Assembly: GCA_021413885.1 (NCBI GenBank)
Contig: JAIOPM010000057.1
Coordinates: forward strand, 62,001-126,000
Reading direction: 5' to 3'
DNA length: 64,000 nt
DNA from: Planctomycetota bacterium
GTDB lineage: Bacteria > Planctomycetota > UBA1135 > GCA-002686595
Shown: one piece after another, positions 42,144-50,658 of the stretch
Layout of the letters: each line of letters opens with the position of its first letter
Numbering within the stretch: position 1 is the first letter of the stretch
Notes under the pieces: model-generated
What the model was told of the DNA's origin: nothing
Seen by the model: only the letters and a program-made list of their open reading frames with translations
Database searches by the model: none
Translations under genes and position numbers: made by a program

Positions 42144-43832
42144 TCACCCGCGATCGCGCGCGACGTCGAAGCGCGCGAGCAACTTCCCGCCGATCCAGAT
42201 CGCGACGAAGGACTCGATCGCGAGCACACCGATCGCGCCGACCAACGCGGCGGACCACACGAACGCCTCGCCGAGTTCGACGTGCGAGCCGATCAACATC
42301 GCGAGCAACGCGGGCAACACCGCGCCGGCCGCGGTGAAGCCGAACAGCACCAAGCGCGCGAGCATCATCACCGTCGCTCGCCCCGCGTTCTGCAGGCCAC
42401 CGTCCTGTCCGGGCACATAGCGCACCGGCATGAACAGGAACAGCGCGTTGTCGAGCGCGACGCACACGAACACGAAGAAGCCGACCGCCGGAACGATCAG
42501 GACGAGGATGCCGTGCTGCATGTCGTGCATCACCGCCCGCACGATGATCGCGATGCACAGGAGCGCGGTCACCAACACGACCTCGGGCAGCAACGTCGCG
42601 ACGAAGATCTTCCACGGCGCGACCGGCCACGACTTGATCACGTCCATGCGCTCGAGGTCCTCGCGGAAATCGAAGCGCAAGCCGGTGGTCAGATAGAGCG
42701 AACCGATCGCGACCAGGAAGAGCGAGCTCGTCATCAAGCTCTCGAGCGACTTGCCCGACATGCCCGCGTCGATGCTGAACGTCAACACGCCGACGACCGC
42801 GACCGAGATCAACAACGTCGCGCCCGCCTTGCGCACGATCGAACTCGACTTGCGCCACGCGATCGCGCCGAACATGCCGCGGCCGAACGCCCACGGGATG
42901 CGCCAACCGACCGCGCTCTTCCACACGTCGCCGGACGACGCGCCGCCGCGGCGTCGACGCGCGATCTTCTTCGCGACGTCGGCGGCGGTCGCCAGCGTCA
43001 GCTCGCGGAAGTCGACGCGGAGCCGCGCGCAGAACTCGAACGCGAACAGCCACACGCAGACCGCGCATCCGAGCCACAACGCGAAGTCGGTGAACGCGTG
43101 GGCGTGCACCATCGCAGTCCACGGCTTGACCAGGAGCATCGTGCCGCGCACCCACGGCGATTCGAGCCAGGCCGACGAGTTGCTCGCGAAACCGAGCGCG
43201 GGGCCGAGGCGCTGCGACAGGCTCCCAGAGAAGAGCGCGAACATCATCAACCCGACGAGCACGACCGAAACGATGCCGAACCACTTCTTCGGGAAGCGCT
43301 CGAGCCGTTTGCCGAGGCCGCTCTCGGTGCCGCCGGCGAGCAGCGACAGCGCTTGGCCGAACACCGGCAACGTGACGACGAACGTCCACACGCCGACGAA
43401 GCCATACAGCGGATTCGGCGCCTTGCCCGCAGCGAAGATCGACACGACCAACGCGCCGAACGCGGTGCGCACCAAGCTCGACATCATCCGGTAGCGCACG
43501 ATGTCGCCGCGCGACACCGGCGCGGAGAGAAGGAGGTCGAGCTCCTCCTCCGGGATGTAGAGCCCGCGGTACGAGAGCGATCCGAGCAACGTCACGCCGA
43601 TCCCCATCAACATGAAGAGCGCGGTCATGCTCTCGGTCGTCGCGCGCTGCGCGCCCGCCGGTTGCACGAATTGGCCGAGCACCATCGCGCCGAGCCAGAG
43701 CACGATCGCTCCCGCGCCGAGCAACGCGAACAGCGCGCCCTTCGGCGTCTTCACGCGCCGCAACTGCGTGCGCCAGAAGCCGCGGAGCTTGCGCTTCGCG
43801 AGCAACCGCAGCGCGGGATGAGTGGCGATCAC
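42144..43832 (-). CDS. ABC exporter permease, polytopic
   Basis: 562 residues from GTG 43832. About twelve hydrophobic segments in two halves, with a cytoplasmic loop around residues 280-330 (Arg-rich ARRRRGGASSGDVW). Features fit the putative ABC exporter permeases (ABC-2-like), including the early YIPEEELDLLLSAPVSRGDI. No ATP-binding site of its own; the ATPase gene is 7 bases upstream on the same strand. Substrate unknown. Confidence 0.82.
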   Translation of the reverse strand: MIATHPALRLLAKRKLRGFWRTQLRRVKTPKGALFALLGAGAIVLWLGAMVLGQFVQPAGAQRATTESMTALFMLMGIGVTLLGSLSYRGLYIPEEELDLLLSAPVSRGDIVRYRMMSSLVRTAFGALVVSIFAAGKAPNPLYGFVGVWTFVVTLPVFGQALSLLAGGTESGLGKRLERFPKKWFGIVSVVLVGLMMFALFSGSLSQRLGPALGFASNSSAWLESPWVRGTMLLVKPWTAMVHAHAFTDFALWLGCAVCVWLFAFEFCARLRVDFRELTLATAADVAKKIARRRRGGASSGDVWKSAVGWRIPWAFGRGMFGAIAWRKSSSIVRKAGATLLISVAVVGVLTFSIDAGMSGKSLESLMTSSLFLVAIGSLYLTTGLRFDFREDLERMDVIKSWPVAPWKIFVATLLPEVVLVTALLCIAIIVRAVMHDMQHGILVLIVPAVGFFVFVCVALDNALFLFMPVRYVPGQDGGLQNAGRATVMMLARLVLFGFTAAGAVLPALLAMLIGSHVELGEAFVWSAALVGAIGVLAIESFVAIWIGGKLLARFDVARDRG

Positions 43833-43839
43833 GACGCTC

Positions 43840-44673
43840 TCACGGCGCGGGCGGCGGCGCGACGTCGTCGGTGCGTTGCTCGGTCACCGCCATGAAGATC
43901 TCCTCGAGCGACTTCGCCTCGCCCGCGACGATCCCGGCGCGCGCTTCGGCGAGCGTGCCCTCGAAGACCTTCTTGCCGCGCGCGAGGATCAGGATGCGCG
44001 TCGCGAGCTCCTCGATCAGCTCGAGCAAATGCGACGAGAGGATCACCGCGGTGCCGCGCGCCGCGAGCGCGCGGATCGAGTCCTTCGCGGAACGGATGCC
44101 GCGCGGATCGAGGCCGGTCAGGGGCTCGTCCATCAACACGAGCCGCGGATGCGCGAGCCACGCGCAGCAGAACGCGAGCTTCTGCCGCATCCCGCGCGAC
44201 AACTCGCCGCCGACCGCGTCGCGTTTGTCGACGAGCTCGAAGCGCCGCAACAACTCGTCGCCCTCCGCGCGCCACTCGGCGACGCGGTAGAGCGCGGCGG
44301 TGAACTCGAGGTGTTCGTAGACCGTCAGCGTGTCGAACGGCCGCGGATCGTCGGGGATCCAGTAGAGCGCGCTCTTCGCGGCCGCCTCGGCGCGCGAGAT
44401 GTCGTGGCCGGCGATGCGGATCGAACCTTCCTTGACCGGCAGGATCCCCGCGATCGAACGCAACGTCGTCGTCTTGCCCGCGCCGTTCGGGCCGACCAGG
44501 CCGAGGATCGCTCCGCCCGCGAGCGAGAGCGAGAAGTCGCGCACGGCGTACGCGCCTTCGTAGGCCTTGGAGAAGTGCTCGACCTCGAGCACGAGTTGGG
44601 ACGGTGTCGAGGCGAGATCCACGGAGTTCGGCGTCGCGAGCAGATTGAACCACAGCGGCGCGCGCTTCTCCAC
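43840..44673 (-). CDS. ABC transporter ATP-binding protein
   Basis: About 277 residues from GTG 44673; GTG 44622 and TTG 44691 are alternatives since no start has a good ribosome site. ABC ATPase of the ABC-2/CcmA-like type: Walker A GLVGPNGAGKTTTLRSIAG, signature LSRGMRQKLAFCCAWLAHPR, Walker B LVLMDEPLTGLDPRG and the switch ILSSHLLELIEELATR. It drives the permease encoded next. The upstream side is closed by the terminator of the pseudopilin operon, so it has its own promoter within about 60 bases or relies on read-through. Confidence 0.9.
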   Translation of the reverse strand: MEKRAPLWFNLLATPNSVDLASTPSQLVLEVEHFSKAYEGAYAVRDFSLSLAGGAILGLVGPNGAGKTTTLRSIAGILPVKEGSIRIAGHDISRAEAAAKSALYWIPDDPRPFDTLTVYEHLEFTAALYRVAEWRAEGDELLRRFELVDKRDAVGGELSRGMRQKLAFCCAWLAHPRLVLMDEPLTGLDPRGIRSAKDSIRALAARGTAVILSSHLLELIEELATRILILARGKKVFEGTLAEARAGIVAGEAKSLEEIFMAVTEQRTDDVAPPPAP

Positions 44674-44697
44674 CGCGACGCTCGCCCACAAAAGGAC

Positions 44698-44730
44698 GCG
44701 AACCTCGGCCTTTTTCCGGCCGAGGTTCGC
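44698..44730 (-). terminator. Intrinsic terminator of the pseudopilin operon
   Basis: Perfect 13-base stem: GCGAACCTCGGCC at 44698-44710 with GGCCGAGGTTCGC at 44718-44730, seven-base loop TTTTTCC on the plus strand. On the minus strand it lies 47 bases after the stop at 44777 and is followed by GTCCTTTTGTG. The best terminator in the window. Confidence 0.8.
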
Positions 44731-44776
44731 TCCGCGGGTCGCGCGCTTTGCGGCGCGAGCCCGAATCGGTCGTCGA

Positions 44777-46594
44777 CTACCAGACCGCCGCGTCGACGGC
44801 GCTCACGGCCATCGGCGTGTAAGGCGGCAGGTTGGAGACGGTGTTGAACGCGGTGTCGTAGGCCCACGCGCGGTTCGGCGCGGTGTAGCGCTTGCCGCCG
44901 TAGACCCAGTTGCCGGTCGCGTACTGGCTGAGCCAGGTGTTCACGAACGAGCCCTTGATCGTGCACGTCACTCCCGACCAGTTCTCGTGGAAGCGCGGCA
45001 GGTTCTCGAGGCCGCCGTTGTAGGCGGTACCGGCCGTGTTCTGGTTGCCGGAGATCATCGCGACGTTGTAGGTCGTCGCGGAAGCGGTCGGCAGAGCGCT
45101 GCCGCTCGTCTTCGAGTCGTTCCAGCTCTTCGACAACAGGTTGATCGCGTCCGCGATCACCGCCGCGCCCTTCTTCGCGGAGGTGTTGAAGTCGCCTTGG
45201 ATGTAGATCGAGTCCTCGGAGACGACCGTGAGCTTCCCGTTCAGCGTGGAGCCGTTCTTCAGCTTCACGCCCTTGCAATTCAGGCCCGTGCCCGCGCCGT
45301 ACTGCGCCGCGTAGACCAGCCCGTTCGACGGGTAGTACCCCGATGCGTTGAGCGCTGCGATATCGATCTGCGTGACCTGAAGCTTGGTGCCCACCTTGGC
45401 CGGGTCTTGGCGCGCGTCGTACATCGTCGTGAGCGACACGACGCCCTTCGACGCGAGCGACGTGGTGATGTCGGTGCCCGACGCGTCGTACGCCTTCCAC
45501 TGCGTGCCCGCGGCGTTGGTCAGGATCGAGAGACCCGCTTGGCTGTGGTAGTAGCCCTTGCTGTGCGTGCCGGTGCCCGGAGTGACCGCTTGGTAGTTGC
45601 CGAGCGTCGAGTTCCAGACATAGTCGCCGCCGGACGTGGGCTCGAACATCTTGATCGAGCCGATGTACGGCACTTCCGCTTCGGTGACGCCGTGCGCGGA
45701 GTCCATCACGGTCGAGCCGCTGCCACCGGTGTAGCCCGTCGGCGGCGCCCAGATGCCGAGTGCGCCGAGCGCCCACTTCTGCCACTCGCCGACGTCGAGG
45801 TAGTCACCGTCGCCGTTGGTGTCGATGTTCTGGTTGAAGTTCGCGTCGTAGCCGCTCGTGGTGGTGATGCCGAGCGCCGCCATCTGCGCGATGCTGTTCA
45901 TCTGCGCGTACGCCGTCGGCTCCGACCCGCTGAACGGGTTGGTGACGTACTTCCGGATCTGCACCGTGCCTTCGGACAACGACGAATCGTCCTTGCGGTT
46001 GCGGAACACCGAGCCGACCGCGTGCACGTAGTTGGTGTTGCAGGTCAGCGTGCCGCCGCAGTTCAGGTACATGTCCTGGTTCGTGTGGATGCGCCCGGCG
46101 AGCGTCATGTTCGGACCCGGGTTGATCTCCAAGTCGTTGGTGTAGAACACCGCGAACTGGAAGACCGGCGTCGCTTCCGCGTTGATCAAGCGGTGCGCGG
46201 TGTAGCTGTGGCCGTTCTCCGCCGCAGTCGCCTCGATCGCGTAGCCCGTGACGATCGTCTGGATCCCGGCGGCATCCGTGCGGATCGTGTTGAGCCCCGT
46301 CCCGGTCACCGTGTACGGGATCGCCGTTCCGTTGATCGTCGCGGTACCGCCCTGCGGCACGCCCCAGTTCGCGATCGTCGCTTGGACCGAGTTCTTCGCG
46401 ATCTCGATCGCGCCCTCCGCGAGGTAACGCGCTTGCGTGCCCTTGATCTTGACGTCCGAAATGCCCTTCGACGAGAAGGTGACGGCGAACATGCCCGTGA
46501 CCATCGTCGCGACGGCGAAGGACGCGAGCAGCGAGTACAGGAGCGCGATTCCTCGACGCCCGTGATTCTTCGAACGAATCTGCAGTGACTTCAT
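44777..46594 (-). CDS. PilX-like protein with large exported domain
   Basis: 605 residues. ATG 46594 has GAGGAAGG immediately upstream; frame continuity into the previous gene is incidental. The N-terminus NHGRRGIALLYSLLASFAVA resembles PilX/PilK-type minor pilins (RRG then a hydrophobic helix, no Glu5). Beyond the helix, SSKGISDVKIKGTQARYLAEGA is typical of these. The large C-terminal part is Asn/Thr/Gly-rich, with NPGPNMTLAGRIHTNQDMYL and a beta-helix-like repetition (LNGKLTVVSEDSIYIQGDFN). Third gene of the pseudopilin operon, 7 bases after the PilW-like gene. Likely at the tip of a pilus or secretion pseudopilus, or in envelope export. Confidence 0.78.
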   Translation of the reverse strand: MKSLQIRSKNHGRRGIALLYSLLASFAVATMVTGMFAVTFSSKGISDVKIKGTQARYLAEGAIEIAKNSVQATIANWGVPQGGTATINGTAIPYTVTGTGLNTIRTDAAGIQTIVTGYAIEATAAENGHSYTAHRLINAEATPVFQFAVFYTNDLEINPGPNMTLAGRIHTNQDMYLNCGGTLTCNTNYVHAVGSVFRNRKDDSSLSEGTVQIRKYVTNPFSGSEPTAYAQMNSIAQMAALGITTTSGYDANFNQNIDTNGDGDYLDVGEWQKWALGALGIWAPPTGYTGGSGSTVMDSAHGVTEAEVPYIGSIKMFEPTSGGDYVWNSTLGNYQAVTPGTGTHSKGYYHSQAGLSILTNAAGTQWKAYDASGTDITTSLASKGVVSLTTMYDARQDPAKVGTKLQVTQIDIAALNASGYYPSNGLVYAAQYGAGTGLNCKGVKLKNGSTLNGKLTVVSEDSIYIQGDFNTSAKKGAAVIADAINLLSKSWNDSKTSGSALPTASATTYNVAMISGNQNTAGTAYNGGLENLPRFHENWSGVTCTIKGSFVNTWLSQYATGNWVYGGKRYTAPNRAWAYDTAFNTVSNLPPYTPMAVSAVDAAVW

Positions 46595-46601
46595 ACCTTC
46601 C

Positions 46602-47294
46602 TCATCCGTTGCGCAGGGCAACCGTCGTTTCCGCTTGGTGGCGGTGGACGACCCCCTTTTCGTCCACCTGGCGGAAGAAAATCTGGACCCGCACGGTGCC
46701 GAGCTGGAGAGCTCCGGCGGTGCTGGCCGCATCGTCGAACGCCAAGCGTTCGACGTGGCTCGCGATGCGCCGAGGATTGGCGCCGTTGGTGCGTCGCTCG
46801 ACGTAGTTCACGCCGTCGGCGCCGGTGACGAGGACGTAACTGACCTCGGTGGCGTCCCACTGCACGACACCCTGGGCGTCGAGCGTCGGAGCTTCGTCGC
46901 CGTTGACGTCGGTCGCCATCTGCGGCTGCACGAACACGATCTCGCGCGTCACGCCGAAGTCGACGTCGCCCGCGACGGCGGTGTGCGCCGGTGCCGCGTG
47001 CCAGTGGTTCGCGAAGCTGAAGAGCGCGTTACCCTCGTCGAAGAAATGCGGGTAGTTGTCGGCACCGACGGTGACGAAGCCCGAACGACGCAGGTCGGCG
47101 CTGACGAGCTGCAACACGCGCTCGCCCTGATCCTGGAGGTGCGACTGGATCGTGCCCTGCTCGAACACGCCGCGCACGTTCACCAACGCGGCGGTCAACG
47201 AACCGCTGAGCATGATCAACAAGCAGGTCGAGATCGCGAGCTCGATCACGGTCATGCCGCGACGAGAACTGCGTCCACGGAGCGTGTGTTTCAT
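46602..47294 (-). CDS. PilW-like prepilin
   Basis: 230 residues. Prepilin peptidase site RRG/MTVIEL with Glu at +5, then a hydrophobic helix (AISTCLLIMLSGSLTAALVN). The remainder is a globular part with beta-strands; SFANHWHAAP and FFRQVDEKGVVHRHQAETT are notable His-rich stretches. Overlaps the stop of the PilV-like gene by ATGA. Role: minor (pseudo)pilin of a type IV pilus or type II secretion system. No assembly ATPase or secretin in the window. Confidence 0.82.
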   Translation of the reverse strand: MKHTLRGRSSRRGMTVIELAISTCLLIMLSGSLTAALVNVRGVFEQGTIQSHLQDQGERVLQLVSADLRRSGFVTVGADNYPHFFDEGNALFSFANHWHAAPAHTAVAGDVDFGVTREIVFVQPQMATDVNGDEAPTLDAQGVVQWDATEVSYVLVTGADGVNYVERRTNGANPRRIASHVERLAFDDAASTAGALQLGTVRVQIFFRQVDEKGVVHRHQAETTVALRNG

Positions 47295-47713
47295 CGCGTC
47301 ACCGCCGAGTTCAAGCGCATCGTGCGCTGACGTCCCTTCCAATCGGTCCACGCGCAGGTCAACACGATCGGCAGCGGATCGGGGATCGTCGCGCCGGCGA
47401 AGCCCGGGTAGTCGGGAGTGATCGTCTGGTTCGGGAGGTGGAGATTCGTGTACGCGGCGATCGGTTGGCCGTCGGCGTAGAGGCTCGTCGCGATCGGGAT
47501 GTCGTCGGGCGGCAGCAGCTGCACTTCGTCCATCGCGGACTGCAAGTCGCTCATCGCAGCGTTCTGCTCGCGCAACGACTTGACGAGGTCGAGCGCCACG
47601 AGTTGGCTCGCCATCGTCGTCATCACGGCGACCAGCATCACGGTCATGCCGATCGTCAGCTCGACCACGGTGAAACCCCGGCGCCGAGCGTGCTTGTTCC
47701 TGCGTGCGTTCAT
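47291..47713 (-). CDS. PilV-like prepilin
   Basis: 140 residues from ATG 47713, with AGGAA three bases upstream. Arg-rich leader then the prepilin cleavage site RRRG/FTVVEL (Glu at +5) and a hydrophobic helix (TIGMTVMLVAVMTTMASQLV). Short globular tail with strands (IAAYTNLHLPNQTITPDYP). First gene of the three-gene pseudopilin operon. Confidence 0.82.
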   Translation of the reverse strand: MNARRNKHARRRGFTVVELTIGMTVMLVAVMTTMASQLVALDLVKSLREQNAAMSDLQSAMDEVQLLPPDDIPIATSLYADGQPIAAYTNLHLPNQTITPDYPGFAGATIPDPLPIVLTCAWTDWKGRQRTMRLNSAVTR

Positions 47714-47844
47714 TTCCTGCTCCCCACGATCCACGGGCGGCTCGAGCCGCTCCGCGCATCCGATCCCGGCTGCCGAGCCTCGATCCACGGCGCGGTTGTC
47801 GAGCACCTGGAGGGCGCCGCTTGAGACCGAACCAGGAAATCGCT
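47714..47844. other. Promoter region of the pseudopilin operon
   Basis: 131 bases between the xylB stop and the first pilin start, both minus. Contains the 14-base perfect palindrome GCGGCTCGAGCCGC at 47737-47750, just upstream of the pilin ribosome site, which could be an operator or a terminator stem for xylAB; evidence is only the symmetry. Confidence 0.35.
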
Positions 47845-49308
47845 TTAGCCTGAGCCGTGCAGCCGAACGACCCAGTCGGCGAACCGGTTACGGAGCTCGC
47901 GAAACCGCGCCGCGCGCTTCGGATCGGGCGCGACGATCGCTCCGGCGGTGCGAACGTGCGGTGACGCGACCGCGTCGCACAGAAGATCCTTCCGCGCCGC
48001 GCGCTCGTGCGTCCACGCCGCTTGCAACGCGGCGCCGAGAGCCGCGGACTCGTTCTCGACCTGCGTCTCCACCTCGGCCTCGAGCGCGTCGGCGAGCAGT
48101 CCGCGCCAGAGTTCGTTCGACGCGCCGCCGCCGACCACGCGCACGCGTTCGACGACGAGCCCGAGCCCGCGCATGCGCTCGACGCCCGCCGCGAGGTTCG
48201 CGGTGACGCCTTCGAGCACCGCGCGATAGAGCAGCCCGCGTCGCAACAGCCCCGGCCGAAGCCCGAGGAACGAACCGGTCGCCGTCGGCAGATCGGGCAC
48301 GCGCTCGCCGCGGAAGAACGGCACGCACGTCACGCCTTCGCAGCCGAGCGGCTCGCTCGCCGCCTCGCGCGTCAGCGTCGCGTGATCGCTCGCGAACGCG
48401 ACGCACACGTCCTCGAGCGCGCCGGTCGCGTTCATCACGCAGAGCAACGGCAACCACGCGCCGGTCGAGTCGCAGAACGGCGCGATCGCGCCGCGCGGAT
48501 CGACGATCGGCGTCGCCGAGTACGCGAACACGGTCGCGGAAGTTCCGAGGCTCGCGACGACGACGCCCGGCCGCGTCGCGCCGGAGCCGATCGCGCTCGC
48601 CATGTTGTCGCCGGCACCGGCGGAGACCGGCACGCCCGCGGGGAGTCCGAGCAATGCGGCGCCGTCGCGATCGAGTCGTCCGACGAACTCGCCGGCCGGA
48701 ACCAAGCTCGGCAACTTCGCCGCGAGCTCGTCGTCGACCGCCGCGACCGCGTCGGCGTCGAAACGTCTCGCTCGCACGTCGAAGAAGCCGGTGCCCGACG
48801 CGTCGCCGTATTCCATCGCGAACTCGCCGGTCAAGCGTTGGTTGATCCAGTCGTGCGGCAACAGCACGTGCCGCGTGCGCCGCCAGTTCGCGGGCTCGTG
48901 CCGCGCGAGCCACACGATCTTCGACGCGGTGAATCCGGTCGGCACGTCGCGGCCGAGCTTCTCCGAGAGCTCACGCGCTTCCTGCGCCGTCTCGGTGTCG
49001 CACCACAGCTTCGCCGCGCGCACCACGCGGCCGTTCTCGTCGAGGACGACGAGCCCGTGCTGCTGCCCCGACACGCCGATCGCGCGCACGTTCGACCACG
49101 CCGGTCCGAGCGCGTGCGCCAATTCATGCGCGACGGCGCCGACCGCGTCGAGCCAGGTCTCGGGCCGTTGCTCGGCGGCTCCCGGCGCGAGACCGGCGAT
49201 CAAGTCGTAGGAGCACGAAGCCCGCGCGACCACGCGGCTCGACTCGACGTCGAAGACCAGGCCTTTCGTGCCCTGGGTCCCGACGTCCAGACCCAAGTAG
49301 AGCTCCAT
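47845..49308 (-). CDS. xylB: Xylulokinase
   Basis: 487 residues, the usual length of the FGGY family. Phosphorylates D-xylulose to xylulose 5-phosphate. Seen: YLGLDVGTQGTKGLVFDVES at the start, AIGVSGQQHGLVVLD, KLWCDTETAQEA, SAGAGDNMASAIGSGATRPG, VVASLGTSATVFAYS and RVRVVGGGASNELWRGLLAD. Lies 7 bases after xylA, so co-transcribed. Confidence 0.96.
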   Translation of the reverse strand: MELYLGLDVGTQGTKGLVFDVESSRVVARASCSYDLIAGLAPGAAEQRPETWLDAVGAVAHELAHALGPAWSNVRAIGVSGQQHGLVVLDENGRVVRAAKLWCDTETAQEARELSEKLGRDVPTGFTASKIVWLARHEPANWRRTRHVLLPHDWINQRLTGEFAMEYGDASGTGFFDVRARRFDADAVAAVDDELAAKLPSLVPAGEFVGRLDRDGAALLGLPAGVPVSAGAGDNMASAIGSGATRPGVVVASLGTSATVFAYSATPIVDPRGAIAPFCDSTGAWLPLLCVMNATGALEDVCVAFASDHATLTREAASEPLGCEGVTCVPFFRGERVPDLPTATGSFLGLRPGLLRRGLLYRAVLEGVTANLAAGVERMRGLGLVVERVRVVGGGASNELWRGLLADALEAEVETQVENESAALGAALQAAWTHERAARKDLLCDAVASPHVRTAGAIVAPDPKRAARFRELRNRFADWVVRLHGSG

Positions 49309-49315
49309 GCGCGAT

Positions 49316-50488
49316 TCACGCGACGCCGAGCAGGTGCTCGATCGTCAACTGATCGAGCCGCTCCCAGCGCAGGCCCTCGCGCGCGATCGCGCTCGCGTCG
49401 AGGTTCAACGCGCGCAGCGCCTTCGCCTTGTCGGGCGTGTAGCCCGAGAGCAACGGATCGAGCTTCGCGTCGCGCCTCTCCGCGATCAGCGCGCGCACCT
49501 CGGGATTGGCGTCGAACTCGGCCGCGCGCGCTTTCAGGATCTTGTAGGTGCGCATCGAACCGCGCGCGAACTCCCACACGCCGTCTTGATCCTCGGTGCG
49601 GTACGCGTGGCTGTCGAAGTGCAACGGTCCGCGGTACGGCGCGCCGCCGGCGGTGCCTTCGAGCAAACGGACGAGCAGGAACGCTTGCTTCAAGTCCTCG
49701 GAGCCGAAGCGCAGATCCTGGTCGTAGCGTCCGATCTTCTGCGCGTTGAGATCGATGTGGAAGAGCTTCCCCGCCTCCATCGCTTGCGCGACCGCGTGCA
49801 CGAACGAGAGCCCGGCCATGTTCTCGTGCGCGACCTCGGGGTTGACGCCGACCATCTCCGAGCGCGCGAGCGTCGAGATGAAATGCAGCATGTGCCCGGT
49901 GGTCGGGAAGTACATGTCGCTGCGCGGCTCGTTGGGTTTCGCCTCGAGCGCGAACACCAAGTCGTAGCGCTGGTCCTTCACGTACTCGCACAGGAAGTTC
50001 ATGGCGTCGCGCATGCGGACGATCGCCGTGCGCGGATCGCGGCACGCGTCGGCTTCGGTGCCTTCGCGTCCGCCCCAGAACACGTACGTCTTCGCGCCGA
50101 GCTCGACGCCGAGATCGATCGCTACAATCGTCTTCTGCAACGCGAACGCGCGCACGCGCGGATCGTTCGACGTGAACGCACCGTCCTTGAAGATCGGATG
50201 CGAGAACAAGTTGGTCGTCGCCATCGGCACGACCATGCCGCAGTCCTCGAGCGTCGCCTTGAACTCGGCGACGATGCGATCACGCTCGACCGCGCTCGCG
50301 CCGAACGGCACGAGGTCGTTGTCGTGCAGGTTGACGCCCCACGCGCCGCACTCGGAGAGCTTGCGCACGATCTCGACCGGCTTCAGCACGGGCCGCACCG
50401 GTTCGCCGAACGGATCGCGTCCGGGATTGCCGACGGTCCAGAGGCCGAACGTGAAACGGTCTTCGGGGGTCGGGGCGAAGGGATCCAT
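49316..50488 (-). CDS. xylA: Xylose isomerase (class I, Actinobacteria-type)
   Basis: 390 residues. Converts D-xylose to D-xylulose. ATG 50488 follows GGAG five bases upstream. Sugar and metal residues are complete: the catalytic His in [77 protein letters not shown] and [17 protein letters not shown]. The short form matches class I enzymes. Forms an operon with xylB. Confidence 0.97.
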   Translation of the reverse strand: MDPFAPTPEDRFTFGLWTVGNPGRDPFGEPVRPVLKPVEIVRKLSECGAWGVNLHDNDLVPFGASAVERDRIVAEFKATLEDCGMVVPMATTNLFSHPIFKDGAFTSNDPRVRAFALQKTIVAIDLGVELGAKTYVFWGGREGTEADACRDPRTAIVRMRDAMNFLCEYVKDQRYDLVFALEAKPNEPRSDMYFPTTGHMLHFISTLARSEMVGVNPEVAHENMAGLSFVHAVAQAMEAGKLFHIDLNAQKIGRYDQDLRFGSEDLKQAFLLVRLLEGTAGGAPYRGPLHFDSHAYRTEDQDGVWEFARGSMRTYKILKARAAEFDANPEVRALIAERRDAKLDPLLSGYTPDKAKALRALNLDASAIAREGLRWERLDQLTIEHLLGVA

Positions 50489-50658
50489 GACATCTCCGTG
50501 TTGAACGAGCGTGCGCCGCGATTGTAGAGCTCCTCGGTCGCCTCCACGCGAAGAAGTCCGAGGCCCGCGAACTCCGACCAACGGCGACGTCAGCTTCGCG
50601 TTCGAAAGCGGCCGTTCGTTTCAGTTCATGCGCGACGCCGAGTAGCCTCAACGGCGTG
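50489..50658. other. Divergent promoter region of xylAB and the DUF3857 pair
   Basis: 170 bases between divergent starts. Holds the xylA ribosome site and both promoters. No xylose-regulator operator could be identified. Confidence 0.35.

Noticed and set aside
46595..46732. Longer start for the PilX-like gene inside the preceding gene
   Set aside because: ATG 46594 has a clear ribosome site and begins the prepilin-like sequence; the extension is unlike a signal.
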